A stretch of 64,000 bases of DNA from positions 6,770-70,769 of the forward strand of contig JBHPHA010000003.1 of NCBI GenBank assembly GCA_042569905.1. Reading direction: 5' to 3'. The translations under genes were made by a program, and so were the position numbers. The notes under the pieces were generated by a model. That model searched no databases and had not been told where the DNA came from. It saw only the letters and a list, made by a program, of their open reading frames with translations. This document shows positions 59,607-64,000 of this stretch, piece after piece; position 1 is the stretch's first letter; each line of letters begins with the position of its first letter. The DNA is from JBHPHA01 sp042569905. GTDB lineage: Bacteria > Patescibacteriota > Minisyncoccia > Moranbacterales > UBA9337.

Positions 59607-61670
59607 CTACAAACTCCCCGCTTTTTCCAAAATCCTCACCACTCCGTTATCCGCATCCACCTCAACCAAGTCTCCATCATTCAAAACCTGAGTGGCAATT
59701 TTCGTTCCAATGATACAAGGAATTTTCAATTCACGAGACACAATAGCCGCATGACTTGTTATGCCACCTTCGTCAGTTACAATTGCAATGGCTTTTTTCA
59801 TAAAAGGAACAAATTCCGGGCGAGTCATAGGCGCAACCAGAACATACTCATCCTTATCTTCCACTACTTTACTAACTTCTTTGTAATCAAGCTCCGAAAT
59901 CTTTACTACGTTACCCCTCGCCATTCCTTTAAAAGCAGAGCTTCCATTTATTACATCAACGTCTTTAGCAATTTTCCCCTGCTGACGATCCAAGATTTTT
60001 GCAACCTCGTCAACTCTTTCACTATCCTTAATAAGGGAAATTTTTTCATCATCATATACAAAAACCAATTCCCTTTTATATATTTTCTTAAATTCTTCAG
60101 TTGATTGAGGATTTTTCAATAGATTAATTATTTCCTCAAAAGTTGCATAGGTAAAAGTCTCCCAACAAACATCTTTAAACCTCTCTGACAATGCTTTAAT
60201 TATAGAATCACAACAACTATAAATCTTCGTCACAAATTCTGACATTTCTATTCTAACTTCAGGCAACACGTTGATCAAGTCCTCATCGTCTGTTTCTAAA
60301 TAATCATGAATTAAGTATATATATCTGTGATAAATTTCAACAGAAATCCTATCAATCTCCTCCAGCGCTTCAATGATTTCATTGTTGGTTAATTTCCCAT
60401 AATCTGTTTCCAAAAGAGCAGTCACGCGAGCTTCATGCTTTTCAACAATACTTCTATTTTCATCAATTACAAATTGGATTTGCTCCCTATTCCTTATCTT
60501 TTGAACTTCACCACCACCCCAATCTTCATAATTATCTCGCCACAGTACAATAAAAGTAGGAAAATTCTTGATGCCCAATTCTTCCCTCAAGGGATTCTCA
60601 ATATAGCAGTAATTAGCTGACTCAAAACAAATAACAGGAATAAAAGAATATGCGAACTGCTTATGAAACTTATTATTTTTCACAAAATCTACAATCTCAT
60701 CACTAGTCTCATATATATCATCAACCACACTTAGCGTTGTAATTGGCCGACTCTGAACAATGTAGAATCTTCCATCTTCAAATGCCCATTCAATATCACA
60801 TGGAAAACCATAGTGATTTTCTATTTTTATTATCAACTCAGCAAGTTCTAAAAATTGATCCTCACTCAAAACCTGCTTATTACCATCTTCACCAGAAAGA
60901 TCCAGCCATTCATTCCCGCCACCTTCCAGTCGTACAAGTTTTCTGTTTTGCACATTCACATTAATATCAATGATTCTTCTTGGGTCTTTTTCAACAACAC
61001 AAGAATCTGGGGTAATTGACCCAGAGACAATTGCCTCCCCCAACCCGAATCCAGCTTCAATAATGAGCTGATTCCTGTCTTCCGTCACTGGATGAACAGA
61101 AAACGCAATTCCTGACTTTTCACTTTCAATCATTTTTTGAACCACCACGGCCACAGAAATCTTCTTCTTATGCAAACCTGTTTCAAAACGGTAAAAAATT
61201 GCCCGAGGAGTAAACAGCGAAGCCCAGCATTTTTTCACATTTTCCAACAAATCCTCTTTTGTAGTATTCAAGAAACTATCCAACTGCCCTGCCCAAGCTT
61301 CAGAAGAACTATCTTCAGCTGTCGCACTAGAGCGAACAGCTACAAATTCTGAATCAACCTCTTCAAAACCTCTTTCAATTTCTCTTGCCATATTATCAGG
61401 AATTTCTGAATTCAAAATCAAAGCTTGAGTTTTCTCCGAAGCGTCCTCCACAGTGTGAATCACATTGTGATCTACTGAATCAATAATCGAATCAATCTCC
61501 ACATTCAAATCTGTTATTTCCAAAAACCTATCAAAAGCAGTAGACAACAAAACAAACCCATCTGGAACAGGAATCTCATTCTGAATCATCTCGCCAAGAG
61601 AAGCCCCCTTCCCACCTGCCAAACCAACATCATTTTTATCCAATTCACTAAATATTTTTATTATTTCCAT
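59607..61670 (-). CDS. PEP synthase / rifampicin phosphotransferase-like protein without PEP-binding barrel
   Basis: A 687-residue protein. Residues 1-310 are a pyruvate phosphate dikinase ATP-grasp domain (GLAGGKGASLGEMI, VRSSATAEDSSSEAWAGQ, IEAGFGLGEAIVSG, DIEWAFEDGRFYIVQSRP). About 330-580 is an unfamiliar helical region. The end is the phosphohistidine swivelling domain with GGITSHAAIVSRELKIPCIIGT. The C-terminal PEP/pyruvate barrel of PpsA (about 790 residues) is missing, so the acceptor must bind elsewhere, as in rifampicin phosphotransferase. The substrate is unknown. A TTGTTG-17-TATAAT promoter lies near 61715. Confidence 0.85.
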   Translation of the reverse strand: MEIIKIFSELDKNDVGLAGGKGASLGEMIQNEIPVPDGFVLLSTAFDRFLEITDLNVEIDSIIDSVDHNVIHTVEDASEKTQALILNSEIPDNMAREIERGFEEVDSEFVAVRSSATAEDSSSEAWAGQLDSFLNTTKEDLLENVKKCWASLFTPRAIFYRFETGLHKKKISVAVVVQKMIESEKSGIAFSVHPVTEDRNQLIIEAGFGLGEAIVSGSITPDSCVVEKDPRRIIDINVNVQNRKLVRLEGGGNEWLDLSGEDGNKQVLSEDQFLELAELIIKIENHYGFPCDIEWAFEDGRFYIVQSRPITTLSVVDDIYETSDEIVDFVKNNKFHKQFAYSFIPVICFESANYCYIENPLREELGIKNFPTFIVLWRDNYEDWGGGEVQKIRNREQIQFVIDENRSIVEKHEARVTALLETDYGKLTNNEIIEALEEIDRISVEIYHRYIYLIHDYLETDDEDLINVLPEVRIEMSEFVTKIYSCCDSIIKALSERFKDVCWETFTYATFEEIINLLKNPQSTEEFKKIYKRELVFVYDDEKISLIKDSERVDEVAKILDRQQGKIAKDVDVINGSSAFKGMARGNVVKISELDYKEVSKVVEDKDEYVLVAPMTRPEFVPFMKKAIAIVTDEGGITSHAAIVSRELKIPCIIGTKIATQVLNDGDLVEVDADNGVVRILEKAGSL

Positions 61671-61813
61671 TTTTGAAAGATAAAAGATTTAAATTAATAT
61701 GCATTTATTATACCACTACAAAAATCTTTCAACAATTTAATTCCTGTTAAATTTTGCCAACAAATCAAATAAACAGTATAATAGTATATATAAAATAAAC
61801 AAAAAAATAAAAA

Positions 61814-62722
61814 ATGAAAACAGTAAAATTTAAAAAAATTACATGGATAGATTTCAGCGACCCAACCGAAGATGATTTGATTTACTTGAATGAAAATTTT
61901 GATATTCACCCCCTAGCATTAGAAGAATTCACAACGCCGACAATTCGACCAACCGCAACAAAGTACAACAATTGTATTTTTTTAACCGTTCATATCCCCC
62001 TTTTTAATACCGAAAATAGAACGACTTATCCAGGAGAACTGGATATTGTTATCACCAATACGCACCTTATTACAGCGCACAAATACGACATCTACCAACT
62101 GACTGAATTTATTGATGAATTGTCAAAAAGCGAAGGAAAAAGAAGGCGCTACATGTCAAATACCCCTGCCCACCTTCTGTATCGATTGCTTGAGGTTTTA
62201 CTTGAATCATCCTTCCCAAAACTTGAGAATATTTCAAAAAAACTTGATATGATTGAAGAAAATGTTTTTACAGGCAAAGAAAAGGAGATGGTGTTTGAAA
62301 TTTCAGTCATCAAAAGAGATGTTTTGAATTTTCGAAGAACGCTGAAGCCACAGAGGTCGGTTATTGAATCACTTACTCATATGAAAACAAGGATAATTCC
62401 CCTTTCTCTCTACCCATATTTCCAAGATTTAATTGGAACAAATATTAGACTATGGAACACGCTAGATAGCATCAAAGAAACAATTGAATCGCTAGAAGAA
62501 ACCAACAATTCACTTCTTTCAAACAAGTTAAACTTAAGCATGAAAGTTTTAACTATCTTTTCAGCTGTGATGTTGCCTATGACCGTTTATTCTAATATAC
62601 TAGCAATGAGTGCTGACATTCCGTTTGGTACTCACCCTATGGGATTTTGGATCCATATGGCCATTATGATTGTTATCTCTATTTTTACTATCATAGCTTT
62701 CAAGGCTAGAAAATGGTTCTAA
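61814..62722 (+). CDS. corA: CorA-like divalent metal transporter without the GMN motif
   Basis: A 302-residue protein with the CorA build: a cytoplasmic alpha/beta domain (about 1-165), long helices (170-235) and two C-terminal membrane helices (about 240-262 and 274-296). The pore signature YGMN at the end of TM1 is not present; the matching site reads PMTVYSNILAMSADIPF. Transport of magnesium is therefore uncertain; a different selectivity is possible. Promoter TTGCCA-17-TATAAT at about 61756-61784. Confidence 0.85.
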   Translation: MKTVKFKKITWIDFSDPTEDDLIYLNENFDIHPLALEEFTTPTIRPTATKYNNCIFLTVHIPLFNTENRTTYPGELDIVITNTHLITAHKYDIYQLTEFIDELSKSEGKRRRYMSNTPAHLLYRLLEVLLESSFPKLENISKKLDMIEENVFTGKEKEMVFEISVIKRDVLNFRRTLKPQRSVIESLTHMKTRIIPLSLYPYFQDLIGTNIRLWNTLDSIKETIESLEETNNSLLSNKLNLSMKVLTIFSAVMLPMTVYSNILAMSADIPFGTHPMGFWIHMAIMIVISIFTIIAFKARKWF

Positions 62723-62759
62723 TACCCTGCTAAACTATTAATGCTTTATTAAAAAAATA

Positions 62760-64000
62760 ATGGATTTAATTTTATACAACACGCTAACTAAATCAAAAGA
62801 AGAGTTTAAGCCAATTCACTCAGGAAAGGTTGGAATGTATACTTGCGGACCAACTGTATATGGAAAGATTCATATTGGTAATATCAAATCATACTTAACT
62901 GCCGACCTTCTTCGTCGATATCTTGATTATCTTGGATATGAAGTTAGGGCTATTAAGAATATCACAGACGTTGGACATCTTACAGATGACGATGTTGCAC
63001 AAGGAGACTCTGGGGAGGATAAGATGATTAAAAAATCAATTCAAGAAAAAAAGAGTCCGAAAGAAATTGCTGATTTCTACGAAGATTATTTCAAAAGCAC
63101 TGAGCAAGAAATGGAGATTCTTCCAGCGCAATATTTTCCACGTGCAACAGCTCATATTAGCCAGATAATAAAAATAATTGAGGTGTTGATTAAGAAAGGA
63201 TTTGCATATGAAATAAATGGAAATGTTTTTTTTGATATTGAAAAATTTGAAGAATATGGAAAACTTTCTGGAAATAAATTGGAAGACCTGCAAACTGGAG
63301 CAAGACTTGAGGAGCATCCTGACAAAAAAAATCCATGGGATTTTGCACTTTGGCTCAAAGCACCGACAAACCATATTATGAAATGGGATTCGCCTTGGTC
63401 AGTTGGATATCCTGGATGGCATATTGAATGTAGCGCAATGGCAACTGAGTATTTAGGTGAAAGCTTTGATATTCATACTGGGGGAGAAGATAATATCTTC
63501 CCTCATCACGAAGCAGAAATTGCTCAATCAGAATGTTACAGTGGAGAAAAATATGTAAACTTTTGGTTACATACTCACCTGCTTAAGGTTGATGGAGAGA
63601 AAATGAGTAAATCTAAAGGTAATATGTACCTTTTAGAAGACATAAAAGAAAAAGGCTTTTCTGCTATGGACTTACGCCTCCTACTTCTCTCTTCTCATTA
63701 TCGCTCTAGCATGAATTTCACCTGGGATTCACTAGAGCAAGCTCATAAAAATCTACAAAAAATTTCTGATCTTGTTTTTAATCTAAATTTTCTTGGAAGT
63801 AATGAAAACGCTGCTGAATTAATGTACTCTAACATAGAAGAGATTAATATTGACAAGTATCAACAGAAATTTGAAGATGCTATGAATGATGACCTCAACA
63901 CCCCGCTTGCCCTGAGTGTTCTTTATGAGATGATTACCCATACCAACAAACTAATCGCAGAAAAAGCGCTTAGCCCTATAAAAGCAAAAAGTGTTCTGTC
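62760..64000 (+). CDS. cysS: Cysteine--tRNA ligase, 3' end outside the window
   Basis: The first 413 residues of CysRS. It begins MDLILYNTLTKSKEEFKPI with the zinc cysteine and HIGH-type motif YTCGPTVYGKIHIGN, then GWHIECSAMA, HTGGEDNIFPHHEAEIAQSE and KMSKSKGN. It charges tRNA-Cys in the cytoplasm. The frame runs to the end of the window without a stop. It starts 37 bp after corA and may be co-transcribed; no SD. Confidence 0.95.
   Translation, partial: MDLILYNTLTKSKEEFKPIHSGKVGMYTCGPTVYGKIHIGNIKSYLTADLLRRYLDYLGYEVRAIKNITDVGHLTDDDVAQGDSGEDKMIKKSIQEKKSPKEIADFYEDYFKSTEQEMEILPAQYFPRATAHISQIIKIIEVLIKKGFAYEINGNVFFDIEKFEEYGKLSGNKLEDLQTGARLEEHPDKKNPWDFALWLKAPTNHIMKWDSPWSVGYPGWHIECSAMATEYLGESFDIHTGGEDNIFPHHEAEIAQSECYSGEKYVNFWLHTHLLKVDGEKMSKSKGNMYLLEDIKEKGFSAMDLRLLLLSSHYRSSMNFTWDSLEQAHKNLQKISDLVFNLNFLGSNENAAELMYSNIEEINIDKYQQKFEDAMNDDLNTPLALSVLYEMITHTNKLIAEKALSPIKAKSVL

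Noticed and set aside
1..64000. Recoded stop codons (UGA as Gly or UAG as Gln)
   Set aside because: TAA, TAG and TGA all end well-defined genes at expected places. The single TAG at 59083 is better read as a local lesion.
1..64000. CRISPR array
   Set aside because: No regular short repeats with unique spacers. The repeats found are gene-sized apart and form terminators or tRNA tails.

Overview
This is a 64 kb piece of an AT-rich bacterial chromosome. The gene content fits Candidatus Patescibacteria (CPR, Parcubacteria-like). Evidence for that is an alanyl-tRNA synthetase without its C-terminal domain, a large DUF4012 protein, a short EF-Ts, many housekeeping genes with no Shine-Dalgarno (SD) sequence, and a pared-down NiFe hydrogenase set. 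TAA, TAG and TGA all act as stops, so the standard bacterial code applies. The phylum call is inference; no 16S rRNA gene is present.

Layout. 1-1.1 kb: 3' part of an unknown gene, then a possible small RNA. 1.4-3.7 kb: two tandem DnaJ-type zinc-finger genes between 87-bp inverted repeats. 3.9-6.8 kb: a PIN-PhoH ATPase and two accessory genes. 7-10.75 kb (-): mnmA, two small genes, alaS and an overlooked 40-residue ORF. 10.8-13.6 kb (+): glycosyltransferase operon. 13.6-20.1 kb (-): LPxTG-type surface protein, 3D-domain protein, DUF4012 protein and a GT4 glycosyltransferase. 20.2-32.8 kb: a 12.5-kb accessory region, nearly all on the minus strand, with a MutS-like ATPase, a GluR0-like ligand-gated channel, a phytase-like propeller, an SGNH hydrolase, a transglutaminase-like protein and a Fic protein. 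32.9-42.4 kb: four tRNAs, rpmG, a TPR protein, a RicT-like protein, tsf, rpsB, rpmE, trxB, murD, a D-aminoacylase and gap. 42.5-48.1 kb: HypA-like protein, NiFe hydrogenase large and small subunits, and a HypF carbamoyltransferase-only protein, interrupted by accessory genes. 48.1-52.8 kb: more accessory genes around hpf. 52.9-58.2 kb: murB-murC-murG-ftsW-trmD. 58.3-64 kb: a broken membrane-protein gene, yidD, a PEP-synthase-like protein, corA and the start of cysS.

Two kinds of gene are interleaved. Core genes sit in operons, mostly lack an SD and at least one looks leaderless. Accessory genes are short, mostly unrecognisable and mostly on the minus strand. They form compact modules: a TTGACA/TTGACT -35, a spacer of exactly 17 nt, a -10, a 55-85 nt leader, a strong GGAG-type SD, one to three genes and a terminator. 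Several modules are bounded by direct repeats copied from the local 3' end: a tRNA-Trp-like tail with terminator in four copies (28.3-31.8 kb), a terminator hairpin in three copies (45.0-46.1 kb), and an exact 60-bp copy of the hypF 3' end (48.0 and 49.7 kb). This looks like repeated site-specific insertion of small gene cassettes at gene ends. No recombinase is encoded in the window. It is the best candidate for an undescribed system here.
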